Assembly: GCF_004217315.1 (NCBI RefSeq)
Contig: NZ_SGWR01000001.1
Location: 620,001-684,000 of the forward strand
DNA from: Corticibacter populi
GTDB taxonomy: Bacteria; Pseudomonadota; Gammaproteobacteria; Burkholderiales; Burkholderiaceae_C
Length of the DNA: 64,000 nt
Direction of reading: 5' to 3'
Part shown: piece after piece, positions 15,561-26,400 of the stretch
Numbering within the stretch: position 1 is the stretch's first letter
How the letters are laid out: every line of letters begins with the position of its first letter
Position numbers and translations under genes: made by a program
The notes under the pieces: generated by a model
The model's database searches: none
What the model was told of the DNA's origin: nothing
Seen by the model: only the letters and a program-made list of their open reading frames with translations

Positions 15561-16778
15561 ATGAATACCCAGGCCTTGAATTCCACCATGCCCAGGAAAC
15601 TCCCTGTCACCGTCCTGTCCGGCTTTCTCGGTGCCGGCAAGACGACCCTGCTCAACCACATCCTCAACAACCGCGAGGGCCGCCGCGTGGCGGTCATCGT
15701 CAACGACATGTCAGAGGTCAACATCGACGCCGACTTGGTGCGCGACGGCGGTGCCGAACTGTCTCGCACCGACGAGAAGCTGGTCGAAATGAGCAACGGC
15801 TGCATCTGTTGCACTTTGCGCGAGGACTTGCTGGTCGAGGTCGATCGGTTGGCGCGCGATGGCAAGTTCGACCAGTTGGTCATTGAATCGACCGGCATCT
15901 CCGAGCCGCTGCCGGTGGCCGAGACTTTCACCTTCGAGGGCGAGGACGGCCGCAGCCTGGGCGAGGTCGCGCAGCTCGACACCATGGTGACAGTGGTTGA
16001 TGCCTTCAATTTCCTGCGCGACTATGGCTCGCGCGACAGCATCAAGTCGCGTGGCGAGTCACTGGGCGAAAAGGACGAGCGTACGGTGGTTGACCTGCTG
16101 ATCGACCAGATCGAGTTCTGCGACGTGATCGTGTTCAACAAGGTCGATCTGATTAGCGATGCCGAGCGCGAGCGCCTGATGGCAATCCTGCATCGCCTCA
16201 ATCCGCGCGCCCGCATTGAGGTCTCGGAATTCGGCAAGGTGCCGCTCAACCGCGTGTTGAAGACCGGCCTGTTCGATTTCGATCAGGCTGCACAAGCGCC
16301 GGGCTGGCTTCAGGAACTGCGCGGCACCCACACCCCGGAAACCGAGGAATACGGTATTCGAAGTTTCGTCTATCGAGCGCGCCGCCCTTTCCATCCACAG
16401 CGATTCTTCGACTGGGTGCAAAGCGAGTGGCCAGGTGTGGTGCGCTCCAAAGGTTTTTTCTGGCTGGCCAGCCATCCGTCGCTGGCAGGTAGCTGGTCAC
16501 AAGCGGGTGCGGTGGCGCGACATGGTCCCGCCGGCTATTGGTGGGCGGCTGTGCCGCAGGAGCGCTGGCCACAAGACCCGGAATCGATCGCCCTCATCCG
16601 TGCCAAGTGGGACCAACAGGTGGGCGATGCACGTCAGGAATTGGTACTGATCGGCATGAATATGGACGAGCCTGCACTGCGCGCGCGTTTGGAGTCCTGC
16701 CTGCTGACCGACGAGGAAATGGCCCAAGGTCCATCGACTTGGACGACTTGGCACAACCCCTTTCCTGATTGGTCCTGA
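15561..16778 (+). CDS. COG0523 GTPase, ZigA/YciC-type zinc chaperone
   Basis: A 405-residue G3E-family GTPase. The Walker A motif GFLGAGKTT is near residue 21, the metal-binding CICC motif near 75, ESTGISEP near 112 and the NKVD guanine-specificity motif near 193. The C-terminal domain (about 265-400) is the usual CobW_C region. Family members of this subgroup are Zur-regulated and deliver zinc to client enzymes using GTP hydrolysis. It starts 53 bases after zur and its stop overlaps or adjoins the folE2 leader. The substrate is inferred from the operon. Clients could include the metalloenzyme copies encoded downstream. Confidence 0.93.
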   Translation: MNTQALNSTMPRKLPVTVLSGFLGAGKTTLLNHILNNREGRRVAVIVNDMSEVNIDADLVRDGGAELSRTDEKLVEMSNGCICCTLREDLLVEVDRLARDGKFDQLVIESTGISEPLPVAETFTFEGEDGRSLGEVAQLDTMVTVVDAFNFLRDYGSRDSIKSRGESLGEKDERTVVDLLIDQIEFCDVIVFNKVDLISDAERERLMAILHRLNPRARIEVSEFGKVPLNRVLKTGLFDFDQAAQAPGWLQELRGTHTPETEEYGIRSFVYRARRPFHPQRFFDWVQSEWPGVVRSKGFFWLASHPSLAGSWSQAGAVARHGPAGYWWAAVPQERWPQDPESIALIRAKWDQQVGDARQELVLIGMNMDEPALRARLESCLLTDEEMAQGPSTWTTWHNPFPDWS

Positions 16779-16849
16779 TGACAAGCCCCTCTCCCCCGTG
16801 CTTCGAGCCGGGTGGGGAACGACGCCCCACCTTACACAACTTTGAGCAC

Positions 16850-17785
16850 ATGACCGTATCACTTCCCGACATCTCCTTGACCGAGACATCGCCGACATTG
16901 AGTCCGCTGCGATGGGTCGGTATGCAGGGAATCGACCTCCCTCTAACCGTGTCCGAACCCGGCTATCGCCGCGAGTTGCATGCGCGCGGCGATGTACAGG
17001 TCGATCTGCCCGCGCCACATATCAAGGGCATTCACATGTCCCGGCTGTACCGGCTGCTGGATGACCTGGGTGATGGCGAGGCACTGTCGCCGGTCGGTCT
17101 GCGCCGTTGTCTGCAGGCGATAGTGGAAAGCCATCGCGACTGCAACACCAGTAGTGCACGGATGCGGTTGCAGTTCGATTTGCTTGCTCGCCGCCAGGCA
17201 CTTGTCACCAAAGGCCTTGCCGGCTGGAAGTCCTATCCGGTGCGTTTGGATGCAACGCTGAGGCCTGGATCTTTCTCGAAACAGGGGTTTTTCACTCTTC
17301 GCGCACAAGTGACCGTCGGCTACTCCTCGACCTGCCCATGCTCCGCCGCGCTGACGCGGCAACTGATTGAGCAGGGATTCACGCGGGCCTTTGCTGGTCA
17401 ACCATCGGTCGAAGTGAGTGAAGTTGCCGATTGGCTGCGCCGTCACGCCACGCTTGCTACTCCGCATAGTCAGCGTAGCGAAGCTGTTGTTGGGGTAGAT
17501 GTTGCCGCAGGTGCCCCAGACATGGGATTGCTGACATTGATCGACCGCATCGAGCAGGCCGTGGGTACCCCGGTGCAGACGGCGGTCAAGCGCGCCGACG
17601 AACAGGCGTTTGCGGCGCTCAATGGTCAAAACCTGATGTTCGTCGAAGATGCGGTGCGGCGTATTCAGGCCGCGCTGACTGTCGGCTATGCCCAGCCTCT
17701 TGTCCATGTTCGCCACCTGGAGAGTCTGCATCCGCACGATGCTGTGGCGTGGGCGGCTCCGGCCGCCGAAGGAGTGCTCGCATGA
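16850..17785 (+). CDS. folE2: GTP cyclohydrolase FolE2, zinc-independent type
   Basis: A 311-residue GTP cyclohydrolase IB (COG1469), which makes dihydroneopterin triphosphate from GTP for folate. It replaces the zinc enzyme FolE under zinc starvation by using other divalent metals. Visible marks are [19 protein letters not shown] near the start, the active-site Cys in [15 protein letters not shown], and conserved [19 protein letters not shown]. The frame could start at 16778, overlapping the upstream stop, but the ATG at 16850 gives the normal family N-terminus. Its own stop overlaps the next start by four bases. Start choice is uncertain; the identity is not. Confidence 0.92.
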   Translation: MTVSLPDISLTETSPTLSPLRWVGMQGIDLPLTVSEPGYRRELHARGDVQVDLPAPHIKGIHMSRLYRLLDDLGDGEALSPVGLRRCLQAIVESHRDCNTSSARMRLQFDLLARRQALVTKGLAGWKSYPVRLDATLRPGSFSKQGFFTLRAQVTVGYSSTCPCSAALTRQLIEQGFTRAFAGQPSVEVSEVADWLRRHATLATPHSQRSEAVVGVDVAAGAPDMGLLTLIDRIEQAVGTPVQTAVKRADEQAFAALNGQNLMFVEDAVRRIQAALTVGYAQPLVHVRHLESLHPHDAVAWAAPAAEGVLA

Positions 17786-18948
17786 CGCCAAAATCCTCCT
17801 TGATCCCCGTCACCCTGCTAACCGGCTTCCTTGGCAGCGGCAAGACCACCGTACTCAGCCATCTGGTGCGCCAGCCCGAGCTGGCCGACGCGCTGGTCAT
17901 CATCAACGAGTTCGGCGAGATGGCGCTCGACCACCTGTTGGTCGCCCACAGCACCGAGAATCTGGTGATGGAGATGAGCAGCGGCTGCCTGTGCTGCACC
18001 ATCCGCGGCGACCTGGTGCAGACGCTGCGCGACATCACCTGGCGCTTCTCGCGGGGCGGCCAGCGACAGTTCCGGCGCGTGCTGATCGAAACCACCGGCC
18101 TGGCCGACCCGGCGCCGATTATCCACACGCTGATGACCCATCCGCAAATCGCACCGAAGTACCGGCTCGACGGCATCGTGACGACGGTGGATCTGGCTGC
18201 CGGCATGCACACGCTGGACAGCCACCCCGAGGCCGTGAAGCAGGCCGCGATGGCCGACGCACTACTGCTGACCAAGGACGACTTGGCCACGGACGCACAG
18301 CGCACCGCGCTGCTGCGCCGCCTCGACGGCATCAACCCTGCAGCGCCACGCTGGACCGTGAGCAACGGCGAAATCGCCCCGGCCAAGGTGCTTGATCTGG
18401 GCTTATTCTCGGTGCAAGGCAAGGCTCCGGACGTCGAGCGCTGGTTGCGGGAAGAGGCCTATGCCGAATCCGCACCGCACGGTCATGCGCATGATGGCCT
18501 TGACCATCACCAAGGCCACCATGACCACGGCGACGACGACCGCCACCGTCACGGCCACGCGCATGGGCATGAGCACGACGGGCACGACGGGCACGACCAC
18601 CATGACGTAAATCGCCACGACGATCATATCCGGGCCTTTTGCTTCGCGGTGGATGACCCGATTCCCGAGGAGATGCTGCCCGCCTGGCTGGACGTGCTGA
18701 TGGCCTTCGTTGGCAGCAACATCCTGCGCGTCAAGGGCATCCTCAACGTCGAAGGACACGAGGCGCCGATCGTCGTCCACGGTGTGCAGCACATCTTCCA
18801 TCCGCCGGTGCCGCTGCCGGCCTGGCCCGGTGAGGATCGCCGCTCGCGTCTGGTGTTCATCACCCGGGATGTGGATCGCGAAGCCATCGAGGCGACCTTC
18901 CAGGCCTTCCGGCAGGTATTACCGCAAGCCCTGGAGCGCGCCGCATGA
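17782..18948 (+). CDS. COG0523 GTPase with His-rich metal-binding tract
   Basis: A 388-residue G3E-family GTPase, second in the operon. It has GFLGSGKTT near residue 14, the CLCC motif near 73 and ETTGLADP. A His/Asp/Gly-rich tract of roughly 50 residues (about 233-283) separates the GTPase domain from the CobW_C domain. Such tracts bind several zinc ions and are common in zinc-delivering members. The NKxD motif is altered to TKDD, as in this subgroup. It starts within the folE2 stop (ATGA) and ends within the cysS start. Zinc storage or delivery under limitation is inferred. Confidence 0.92.
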   Translation: MTPKSSLIPVTLLTGFLGSGKTTVLSHLVRQPELADALVIINEFGEMALDHLLVAHSTENLVMEMSSGCLCCTIRGDLVQTLRDITWRFSRGGQRQFRRVLIETTGLADPAPIIHTLMTHPQIAPKYRLDGIVTTVDLAAGMHTLDSHPEAVKQAAMADALLLTKDDLATDAQRTALLRRLDGINPAAPRWTVSNGEIAPAKVLDLGLFSVQGKAPDVERWLREEAYAESAPHGHAHDGLDHHQGHHDHGDDDRHRHGHAHGHEHDGHDGHDHHDVNRHDDHIRAFCFAVDDPIPEEMLPAWLDVLMAFVGSNILRVKGILNVEGHEAPIVVHGVQHIFHPPVPLPAWPGEDRRSRLVFITRDVDREAIEATFQAFRQVLPQALERAA

Positions 18949-20360
18949 CCTCTCCCATCCGCCTCTACAACACCCTGGCGCGGGCCAAGCAGCCGCTGCG
19001 CACCGGGCTGCCGGATCGGGTCACGATGTACGTGTGTGGCCCGACGGTCTACAACTACGCCCACATCGGCAATGCCCGCCCGGCCGTGGTCTTCGACGTG
19101 CTGGCGCGGCTGCTGCGGCACCACTACCCGCAGGTGGTGTACGCCCGCAACTTCACCGACGTCGACGACAAGATCAACGCCGCCGCCACCGCCGAAGGCG
19201 TGCCCATCGGCACGATCACGGCCCGCTACATCGACGCCTACCACGCCGACATGCGTTCCCTCGGAGTGTTGACGCCCGACCTGGAGCCGCGTGTCACCGA
19301 GCACATCCCCGCCATCATCGACCTGATCCAGACTCTGGTTGCACGCGGCCATGCCTACGTCGAACAGGGGCATGTCCTGTTCCACGTGCCGTCCTGGCAC
19401 GCGTACGGTCGCTTGTCCGGGCATCGCCCGCAAGACATGATCGCCGGGGCGCGGGTCGAGGTCGCGCCCTACAAGCGCGACCCGCTGGACTTCGTGCTGT
19501 GGAAGCCGTCCACGCCCGATCTGCCCGGCTGGAACAGCCCCTGGGGCCGCGGGCGGCCAGGCTGGCACATCGAATGCTCGGCCATGATCGGCCAGCACCT
19601 GGGCACCACCATCGACATCCACGGCGGCGGCCAGGATCTGATCTTCCCGCATCACGAGAACGAGATCGCCCAAGGTACATGTGCCCACGGCACCCTGTAT
19701 TGCCGCACCTGGGTGCACAACAGCTTCGTCACCGTGGAGGGGCAGAAGATGTCCAAGTCGCTGGGCAACGTGCTGCTGGTGCGCGACCTGCTGACGCAGG
19801 CGCCGGGCGAGGCCATCCGGCTTGCGCTGCTGACCACGCATTACCGGCATCCTTTGGACTGGAACGCCCGGCGCCTGGCATCCGCACGGCACACCTTGAC
19901 GCGCTTCTACCGCAGCCTGGAGAAGGTAGAACACCTTGCCGGCGCCCCCGATGCCGCGCCAGATAGCGAGGTGCTGGCGGCACTGGACAACGATCTCAAC
20001 GTCCCCGGTGCGCTGGCCCGACTGCATGGTTTGGTGGCGGAACTGGACGACGCCAGCAGCGACGCCCAGCGGGCACCAATCAAATCTCGCCTGCAGGCCT
20101 CCGCACGCTTGCTCGGATTGTTGCAGCAAACGCCGGCCGTCGCCCTGGAGACCTCGCATGCGTCTGCTTCCGTGCAGATCCTGCCATCGCTCGACCTTGC
20201 CCGGATCGAAGCACTGGTGACCGAGCGCATGCAAGCGCGCCAACAGCGCGACTTCGCCCGCGCCGATGCCCTGCGCAAGCGACTGGCCGAAATCGGCATT
20301 CTGGTGCAGGACACGCCGCAGGGCAGCACCTGGACCGTGGCCGAGGAGGTGACGGCATGA
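18945..20360 (+). CDS. cysS: Cysteinyl-tRNA synthetase, island copy
   Basis: A 471-residue class I synthetase charging tRNA-Cys. The HIGH-type motif reads AHIGNAR near residue 39, and KMSKSLGN lies near 268. The four residues that bind the catalytic zinc in E. coli CysS appear retained: Cys in YVCGPTVY, Cys in HIECSAM, and His and Glu in PHHENEIAQ. So this copy is not obviously zinc-independent. Presumably a housekeeping cysS exists elsewhere. Possible reasons for a Zur-controlled copy are extra enzyme to compete for scarce zinc, tighter zinc binding or metalation by the neighbouring COG0523 chaperones. It overlaps both neighbours by four bases. Confidence 0.93.
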   Translation: MTSPIRLYNTLARAKQPLRTGLPDRVTMYVCGPTVYNYAHIGNARPAVVFDVLARLLRHHYPQVVYARNFTDVDDKINAAATAEGVPIGTITARYIDAYHADMRSLGVLTPDLEPRVTEHIPAIIDLIQTLVARGHAYVEQGHVLFHVPSWHAYGRLSGHRPQDMIAGARVEVAPYKRDPLDFVLWKPSTPDLPGWNSPWGRGRPGWHIECSAMIGQHLGTTIDIHGGGQDLIFPHHENEIAQGTCAHGTLYCRTWVHNSFVTVEGQKMSKSLGNVLLVRDLLTQAPGEAIRLALLTTHYRHPLDWNARRLASARHTLTRFYRSLEKVEHLAGAPDAAPDSEVLAALDNDLNVPGALARLHGLVAELDDASSDAQRAPIKSRLQASARLLGLLQQTPAVALETSHASASVQILPSLDLARIEALVTERMQARQQRDFARADALRKRLAEIGILVQDTPQGSTWTVAEEVTA

Positions 20361-20608
20361 AGCGCTGGCTTGGCAAGGTGGTGATCCTGCCGATTCGCGG
20401 CTACCAGTTGTTCATCAGCCCGATGCTTGGCCCGCGTTGCCGTTTTCACCCGAGCTGCTCGCAGTATGCGATCGAGGCAGTGCAGACGCACGATGCACTC
20501 AAGGGGCTGTGGCTGGCAGTAAGGCGCGTGCTGCGTTGCCATCCACTGCATCCGGGCGGCTACGACCCAGTGCCACCTTCCATAGGAAATGAGCATGAAT
20601 CATCTTGA
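20357..20608 (+). CDS. yidD: YidD membrane-protein insertion efficiency factor
   Basis: An 83-residue YidD protein. The diagnostic run is [18 protein letters not shown] followed by [16 protein letters not shown], with three conserved cysteines. The N-terminal amphipathic helix (about 5-22) associates with the inner membrane. YidD normally sits between rnpA and yidC near the origin, so a copy inside a zinc island, coupled by ATGA to cysS, is unusual. Its role here is not clear; the conserved Cys and His residues could relate to metals, which is speculative. Confidence 0.92.
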   Translation: MKRWLGKVVILPIRGYQLFISPMLGPRCRFHPSCSQYAIEAVQTHDALKGLWLAVRRVLRCHPLHPGGYDPVPPSIGNEHESS

Positions 20609-20751
20609 TGCTGTGATCGCAGGGGATGGTGTCATCGACCTTGGTGTGTCACCGCAGTTTCATGACCGGACAGCCACCAGGCAATCTGCAGCCCTTGCAC
20701 ACAGCGCCCACCCACTACAGGCATAAAAGTCCCAACCACCAGAAAAGCCTC

Positions 20752-21312
20752 ATGATCCGCAAGAACCCACGCGGCGATCTGCCGCGCATCCACCCTAGTG
20801 CCTTCATTGACCCGACTGCCATCCTGTGTGGCCTGGTGATCGTGGAAGAGAACGTCTTCATCGGCCCCTATGCAGTGATCCGCGCCGACGAGATGGGTGC
20901 CCAAGGGCAAATTGACCCCATTGTGATCGGCGCGCACTCCAACATCCAGGACGGCGTGGTGATCCACTCCAAATCGGGTGCGGCCGTCACCATCGGCCAG
21001 CGCACCTCGATCGCGCACCGCGCCATCGTGCATGGCCCCTGTACGGTGGGCGATAGCGTATTCATTGGCTTCAACAGCGTGTTGTTCAACTGCACGGTCG
21101 AGGACGGCTGCGTGGTTCGCTACAACGCGGTGGTCGATGGCGTCCACCTGCCGCCGGGCTTCTACGTGCGCTCCACTGAGCGCATCGGCCCGGACACCGA
21201 TCTGGTCGCGCTGCCGCAGGTGTCGGCCGACGCCAGCGAGTTTTCTGAAGACGTGGCTCGCACCAATAACGAACTGGTGCGGGGCTACAAGAGCATCCAG
21301 AACGAGTTTTAA
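20752..21312 (+). CDS. Gamma-class carbonic anhydrase-like protein
   Basis: A 186-residue left-handed beta-helix protein starting MIRKNPRGDLPRIHPSAFID. Hexapeptide-like turns run through residues 15-150. The three metal-binding His of gamma carbonic anhydrases are plausible in NIQDGVVIHSKSG and in SIAHRAIVHGP. The frame extends upstream, but no better start is seen. A 143-base gap separates it from yidD, so it might have a separate promoter, although I saw no Zur box there. Gamma enzymes can use iron or cobalt in place of zinc, which fits replacement of a zinc beta-class enzyme during starvation. Activity is inferred. Confidence 0.88.
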   Translation: MIRKNPRGDLPRIHPSAFIDPTAILCGLVIVEENVFIGPYAVIRADEMGAQGQIDPIVIGAHSNIQDGVVIHSKSGAAVTIGQRTSIAHRAIVHGPCTVGDSVFIGFNSVLFNCTVEDGCVVRYNAVVDGVHLPPGFYVRSTERIGPDTDLVALPQVSADASEFSEDVARTNNELVRGYKSIQNEF

Positions 21313-21315
21313 CCC

Positions 21316-23352
21316 ATGTCAGCTATGCCCGAATCCCCAGATCGGAATGCCATCACCGTCACTTTGCCGGACGGGTCGCATCGTCAGTTCGCTCACCCTG
21401 TTTCCATACTGGACGTGGCCCAGGCCATCGGCCCCGGCCTGGCGAAAAACACCGTGGCCGGTAGGCTCCATGACCGATTGGTCGATGCCAGCGACCTGAT
21501 TGACCACGACGCCACCCTGCACATCATCACGCCCAAGGACGAGGAAGGGCTGGAGATCATCCGCCATTCCTGCGCGCACCTGGTGGGCCACGCCGTCAAA
21601 CAGCTCTATCCGGCCGCAAAGATGGTGATCGGCCCAGTGATCGACGAGGGCTTTTACTACGACATCGCCTACGAGCGCCCCTTCACGCCCGAGGACATGG
21701 CGGCCATCGAGCAGCGCATGAAGGAGCTGATCGCCAAGGACTACGACGTCGTCAAACGCATGACGCCGCGCACCGAGGTCATCAAGCTCTTTCAAGAGCG
21801 CGGTGAAGACTACAAGCTGCGCCTGATCGACGACATGCCGGGTGAGACGCAAATGGGCCTGTACTTCCACGAGGAATACGTGGACATGTGCCGTGGCCCG
21901 CATGTGCCCAATACACGCTTTCTCAAAGCCTTCAAGCTCACCAAACTGGCCGGTGCCTACTGGCGCGGCGATGCCAGGAACGAGCAACTGCAGCGCATCT
22001 ACGGCACCGCCTGGGCCGACAAGAAGCAACTCGACGCCTACATCCAACGCATGGAGGAAGCGGAAAAACGCGACCACCGCAAGCTGGGTCGCGAGCTGGA
22101 TCTGTTCCATTTCCAGGAAGACGCGCCCGGAGCGGTGTTCTGGCATCCGCGCGGCTGGACGGTGTTCCAGGAACTGATCGCCTACATGCGCCGCCGCCAG
22201 CAGGATGCAGGCTACGTGGAAGTGAACTCACCTGACGTGATGGACCGCAGCCTGTGGGAAATCTCCGGCCACTGGCAGAACTACCAGCAGCACATGTTCA
22301 CCACCGAGACCGAGGACGGCCGCTCGCTGGCGCTCAAGCCGATGAACTGCCCCGGCAGCGTGCTGCTGTACCGCCACGGCCTCAAGAGCTACCGCGACCT
22401 GCCCATCCGCATGGGCGAGTTCGGCAAGGTGCATCGCTACGAGCCGTCCGGCGCGCTGCACGGCCTGCTGCGGGTGCGCCACTTCACACAGGACGATGCG
22501 CACATCTACTGCACGCCGCAACAGATGGATGCTGAATGCCGCACCGTGGTGGCGCTGACGCTGGACATCTACCGCCAGTTCGGCTTCGAGGACGTGCGCA
22601 TCAAGCTATCGACCCGACCCGACAACCGCATAGGCGACGACGCCACTTGGGATCTGCTCGAAGGCGCGCTGGTGCAAGCGCTCCATGGCATGGGGCTGGC
22701 CTATGGCATCAACCCCGGTGAGGGCGCGTTCTACGGCCCCAAGCTGGAGTTCGTGCTGCGCGACGCCATCGGCCGCGACTGGCAGTGCGGGACCTTGCAG
22801 GTGGACATGAACCTGCCCGAGCGCTTTGGCATCGAGTACGTCGATGAAGTTGGCCAGCGCAAGCGCCCGGTCATGCTGCACCGCGCCCTGTTCGGCTCGC
22901 TGGAGCGCTTCACCGGCATCCTGATCGAGCACCACGCTGGCAAGCTGCCCGCCTGGCTGGCACCGGTGCAGGCGATGGTGCTGTCGATCACTGAGGCACA
23001 CGCCGCTTACACGGAAGACCTGGCGCAGCTGCTGCGCGGCGCCGGGCTGCGCGCCGAGGCCGATGTTCGCAACGAAAAGGTGGGATACAAGATCCGCGAG
23101 CAGACCTTGCAGCGCACCCCCTTCCTGCTGGTAGCCGGGGCCGAGGAGGTCGCAACCGGCACCCTCGCCCTGCGTACGCACGATGGCAAGGATTTGGGCA
23201 CGCTGGGCGTGGCCGAGGCCATCGCTTTCCTGCGCGCGCAGACCGAGGTGCCAGACGCGACCGCGCGCCAGGCGGCACAGGCCGAACGGCTGCTGCGACT
23301 GGTTGCAGCGCCATCGCGGACAACCACACCGTCTGAGGCCGTGTCAGCATGA
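21316..23352 (+). CDS. thrS: Threonyl-tRNA synthetase, island copy
   Basis: A 678-residue class II synthetase charging tRNA-Thr. It has a TGS domain (about 10-75), the second additional/editing domain with [11 protein letters not shown], the catalytic core and an anticodon-binding domain from about 560. The zinc ligands known from E. coli ThrS look intact: Cys in PMNCPGS, His in DDAHIYC, His in [11 protein letters not shown]. One nearby residue differs (NCPGSV where NCPGHV is usual). It starts three bases after the carbonic anhydrase gene and overlaps pyrC by four bases. As with cysS, this is a Zur-linked second copy that keeps its metal site. Confidence 0.93.
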   Translation: MSAMPESPDRNAITVTLPDGSHRQFAHPVSILDVAQAIGPGLAKNTVAGRLHDRLVDASDLIDHDATLHIITPKDEEGLEIIRHSCAHLVGHAVKQLYPAAKMVIGPVIDEGFYYDIAYERPFTPEDMAAIEQRMKELIAKDYDVVKRMTPRTEVIKLFQERGEDYKLRLIDDMPGETQMGLYFHEEYVDMCRGPHVPNTRFLKAFKLTKLAGAYWRGDARNEQLQRIYGTAWADKKQLDAYIQRMEEAEKRDHRKLGRELDLFHFQEDAPGAVFWHPRGWTVFQELIAYMRRRQQDAGYVEVNSPDVMDRSLWEISGHWQNYQQHMFTTETEDGRSLALKPMNCPGSVLLYRHGLKSYRDLPIRMGEFGKVHRYEPSGALHGLLRVRHFTQDDAHIYCTPQQMDAECRTVVALTLDIYRQFGFEDVRIKLSTRPDNRIGDDATWDLLEGALVQALHGMGLAYGINPGEGAFYGPKLEFVLRDAIGRDWQCGTLQVDMNLPERFGIEYVDEVGQRKRPVMLHRALFGSLERFTGILIEHHAGKLPAWLAPVQAMVLSITEAHAAYTEDLAQLLRGAGLRAEADVRNEKVGYKIREQTLQRTPFLLVAGAEEVATGTLALRTHDGKDLGTLGVAEAIAFLRAQTEVPDATARQAAQAERLLRLVAAPSRTTTPSEAVSA

Positions 23353-24737
23353 CCGCAGTGGATGGCCTTGACCTCCGCGCCCGGCTGGCGCGCCGCCATG
23401 CCGATCTGCTGGTGCAAGGCGGCACCGTGTTGATGCCGAGTGGCCCTGAACGCATCGATGTGACCTGCGTGGCGGGCCGCATCGTCGCGCTGGGTGATCT
23501 GCGTGGCACATGGAGCGCCGATACCGTGCTGGACGCCACCGGCCTGCATGTGCTGCCCGGCGTGATTGACAGCCAGGTGCATTTTCGCGAGCCGGGCCTG
23601 ACGCACAAGGAAAACCTCGAAGCCGGCACGCGCGGTGCAGTGCTGGGCGGCGTCACCGGCATCTTCGAGATGCCCAACACCAGTCCGCTGACGCTCACAC
23701 CGGCGGATTTGCAAGCCAAGCTGGATTCGGCCAGCGGCCGTGCCTGGTGCGATTACGCCTTCTACATCGGCGGCTCGGCCGTCAACGCCGAGCGGCTGGC
23801 CGAGCTGGAAAACCTGCCCGGCTGCGCCGGCGTCAAGGTGTTCATGGGCAGTTCGTTTGGCGACCTGCTGGCCGACGACACCGAAGTGCTGCGCCGCATC
23901 CTGCGCCATGGCCGCCGCCGCATGGCCGTACATACCGAGGACGAAGCCCGGCTGCGCGAGCGCAAAGCACTCGTCGAAGCCAGTGGCGACGTGCGTCAGC
24001 ACCACGTTTGGCGCGACGTGGAGAGCGCATTGATGGCGACGCAGCGCATCGTGCGGCTGGCCGCCGAAACCGGCCGCCGGTTGCACGTGCTGCACGTCTC
24101 CAGCGCCGAGGAAATCGCCTTCCTAGCCGGCCACAAGCGTCGCGTCACGGTGGAAGTCACGCCCCACCACCTGAGCATGCATGCGCCCGAATGCTACGAG
24201 CGCCTGGGCAGCCTGGCGCAGATGAACCCGCCGGTGCGCGAGCAGCGCCACCAGAATGCGCTGTGGCAGGGCATCCGCGACGGTGTGGTCGATGTGATCG
24301 GCAGCGACCATGCGCCGCATACGCTGGTAGAGAAAAGCAAACCTTATCCGCAATCGCCCAGCGGTATGACTGGCGTGCAAACCCTGCTGCCGCTGATGCT
24401 GGGCCACGTAAACGCTGGCCGCCTGAGCCTGCAATGCCTGGTCGATCTCACCAGTGCTGGCCCCGCCCGCATCTTTGGCATCGAAGGTAAAGGTCGCATC
24501 GCGCTGGGGTACGACGCGGATTTCAGCATCGTCGACCTGCGGGCGCGCCGCACCATCCGCAAGGACTGGATCGCCAGCGTCAGCGGCTGGACGCCGTATG
24601 AGGGCCTGAGCGTCACCGGCTGGCCCATCCATACCATCGTGCGCGGCCATGTCGCTGTGCGTGACGAGGCGCTGGCCCAGGCCTCTCCGCAAGGCCAGCC
24701 ACTTGCCTTTCTTGACGTCAATCTACGGAGCCCATGA
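23349..24737 (+). CDS. pyrC: Dihydroorotase-type amidohydrolase, island copy
   Basis: A 462-residue amidohydrolase. The [10 protein letters not shown] motif (DxHxR) near residue 76, [11 protein letters not shown] near 161, HVLHVSS near 242 and SDHAPHT near 320 are those of dihydroorotases, which close carbamoyl aspartate to dihydroorotate in pyrimidine synthesis. Paralogues called PyrC2 occur in Zur regulons of pseudomonads and Burkholderiales. The metal-site His and Asp appear retained. The start overlaps the thrS stop, and the stop is one base before the next ATG. Allantoinase-like relatives share the motifs, but the zinc-island context favours PyrC. Confidence 0.88.
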   Translation: MTAVDGLDLRARLARRHADLLVQGGTVLMPSGPERIDVTCVAGRIVALGDLRGTWSADTVLDATGLHVLPGVIDSQVHFREPGLTHKENLEAGTRGAVLGGVTGIFEMPNTSPLTLTPADLQAKLDSASGRAWCDYAFYIGGSAVNAERLAELENLPGCAGVKVFMGSSFGDLLADDTEVLRRILRHGRRRMAVHTEDEARLRERKALVEASGDVRQHHVWRDVESALMATQRIVRLAAETGRRLHVLHVSSAEEIAFLAGHKRRVTVEVTPHHLSMHAPECYERLGSLAQMNPPVREQRHQNALWQGIRDGVVDVIGSDHAPHTLVEKSKPYPQSPSGMTGVQTLLPLMLGHVNAGRLSLQCLVDLTSAGPARIFGIEGKGRIALGYDADFSIVDLRARRTIRKDWIASVSGWTPYEGLSVTGWPIHTIVRGHVAVRDEALAQASPQGQPLAFLDVNLRSP

Positions 24738-24738
24738 C

Positions 24739-25680
24739 ATGCCTCGGTCAGTGCTGTGTACCTTCTTTATGATGCTGCTGTGGATGCTGCTCGCTCCGCA
24801 GGCCCTGGCCTATGCACCCAACGCCCAGGGCGGCGCCGCGCCAGCGCTGCGGCAGGCCTTGCAAACCCTGGCGCTGCACTCCAATGCCGCGCTGCTGCTT
24901 GACGCCGAATCAGGCGAGGTGCTGTTTGCCAAGGACGAGCGCCATGCCCGGCCGATTGCGTCGATCACCAAACTGATGACGGCCCTGCTGATCAGCGAGT
25001 CCCGGCTCGACATGCAGGCCGTCATCACGATCACCGATGCGGACGTTGATCGAATCAAGCGCTCCTCCTCACGTTTGCCGGTCGGCACGCGCCTGTCGCG
25101 CAGGGAACTACTGCAACTGACACTGATGAGCAGCGAGAATCGTGCGGCCCATGCCTTGGCGCGCACGCACCCGCAAGGACTCAAGCGCTTTGTCGAGATG
25201 ATGAATGCGCGAGCCATGTTGCTGGGAATGACCAGCACGCGCTTTGCTGACCCCACCGGCCTGTCCGATGCCAACCGATCCAACGCCCATGATCTGGCGT
25301 TGCTGGTGGCTGCCACTCGCTCCGATTCCATGATCAGCGTCATGTCCGTCACACCGCAGCACGACATCCGGCTAGCTTCTCGCCAGTTGCATTACGTCAA
25401 CTCCAACGCATTGGTCCGCTATGCCGAGGACATGACCATTGCCCTGCAGAAAACCGGTTACATCCGTGAAGCAGGTTATTGCCTGGTCATGCAAATCAAT
25501 GTTGACGGCCACACCTATACCTTGGTGTTACTCAATGCCAACAGCGCCAAAGGCAGATTGGCCGACGCTCGCCATATTCATGCACGCCTGGCCGCGCATG
25601 TACCAGCCCCTGCGGACCCTATTTATCAGCAGTGGCTGCAGTGGCAAGCTGCATCAGTGGATGCCGGTACGGGCGAATGA
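24739..25680 (+). CDS. pbpG: D-alanyl-D-alanine endopeptidase, PBP7 type
   Basis: A 313-residue serine peptidase of the S11 family. A signal peptide covers about 1-25 (hydrophobic, ending ALA). The catalytic motifs are SITK near residue 78, SEN near 132 and KTG near 237. It would cut peptidoglycan cross-links in the periplasm without metal. It starts one base after the pyrC stop. A serine enzyme would be a natural substitute for zinc-dependent cell-wall hydrolases such as amidases or MepA when zinc is scarce; this rationale is inference. Length is close to E. coli PbpG (about 310). Confidence 0.88.
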   Translation: MPRSVLCTFFMMLLWMLLAPQALAYAPNAQGGAAPALRQALQTLALHSNAALLLDAESGEVLFAKDERHARPIASITKLMTALLISESRLDMQAVITITDADVDRIKRSSSRLPVGTRLSRRELLQLTLMSSENRAAHALARTHPQGLKRFVEMMNARAMLLGMTSTRFADPTGLSDANRSNAHDLALLVAATRSDSMISVMSVTPQHDIRLASRQLHYVNSNALVRYAEDMTIALQKTGYIREAGYCLVMQINVDGHTYTLVLLNANSAKGRLADARHIHARLAAHVPAPADPIYQQWLQWQAASVDAGTGE

Positions 25681-25746
25681 TCGCATCCATACCCCTTTTT
25701 GAACACGCTCTGTATTCCGCCAGTACATCTCAGCAAGGAGTTTTGA

Positions 25747-26244
25747 ATGAGCCAAGCCACCTCTCAGGGCCCCCTCTTGGACGTGCAGTTTGCCCCACGC
25801 CTGTCCATCGACCAGGTGGAAGAAGGCCAGCAGTTTGCTCCGAAGTTTGACGCGCACGGTCTGATCGCCTGCGTGACCACCGATGCAACCAGCGGCGAGG
25901 TACTTATGCTGGGCTATATGAATCGCGACGCCTTGAAGAAGACCATCCAGACCGGCGAGGCGCATTATTGGAGCCGCTCGCGGCAAGTGCTCTGGCACAA
26001 GGGTGCCACCAGCGGGCTGGTGCAGAAAATCCGCGAAATCCGGGTGGACGATGACCAGGACGCGATCTGGCTGCGGGTGGACATCGACGGCGGCGCAAGC
26101 TGCCATGTCGGCTATCGCTCCTGCTTCTACCGCATCGTGCCTCATGAGGCCTGTGCGGCGCAGCCACTGGTGTTCGCCGAAAGCAAGAAGGTGTTTGATC
26201 CGGTTAAGGTCTACGGTGATGCCCCCAACCATACACAGCTCTGA
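25747..26244 (+). CDS. hisI: Phosphoribosyl-AMP cyclohydrolase with altered zinc site
   Basis: A 165-residue HisI, catalysing the third step of histidine synthesis. The motif [15 protein letters not shown] holds two of the three cysteines that bind zinc in HisI. The third normally lies in a DCDxDA segment; here the equivalent reads VDDDQDA, with Asp in place of Cys. An N-terminal extension of ~35 residues precedes the core. An AAGGAG site lies six bases before the ATG. A 66-base gap separates it from the peptidase gene. The substitution suggests that this copy uses another metal or binds zinc differently; activity is untested. Confidence 0.93.
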   Translation: MSQATSQGPLLDVQFAPRLSIDQVEEGQQFAPKFDAHGLIACVTTDATSGEVLMLGYMNRDALKKTIQTGEAHYWSRSRQVLWHKGATSGLVQKIREIRVDDDQDAIWLRVDIDGGASCHVGYRSCFYRIVPHEACAAQPLVFAESKKVFDPVKVYGDAPNHTQL

Positions 26245-26314
26245 CGAAGCCCGCTGGATGCAACTGGCGCTTGATTAGACGGGTGGCGTGACTGCCATGG
26301 ACATTGCTCAAGTT

Positions 26315-26332
26315 CCATGAGATATCTCATGG
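26315..26332. repeat. Perfect 18-bp palindrome
   Basis: CCATGAGATATCTCATGG at 26315-26332 is a perfect 18-bp palindrome without a loop, 71 bases after hisI. It could be an operator or recombination site. It is not followed by a T-tract, so it is not a terminator. Confidence 0.7.
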
Positions 26333-26400
26333 CCGCACAAACCATCGCCGCGCCCCCCCCCTTTTCAAGCCGTACACATCAAGGGCAGAGGTACTTGGAG

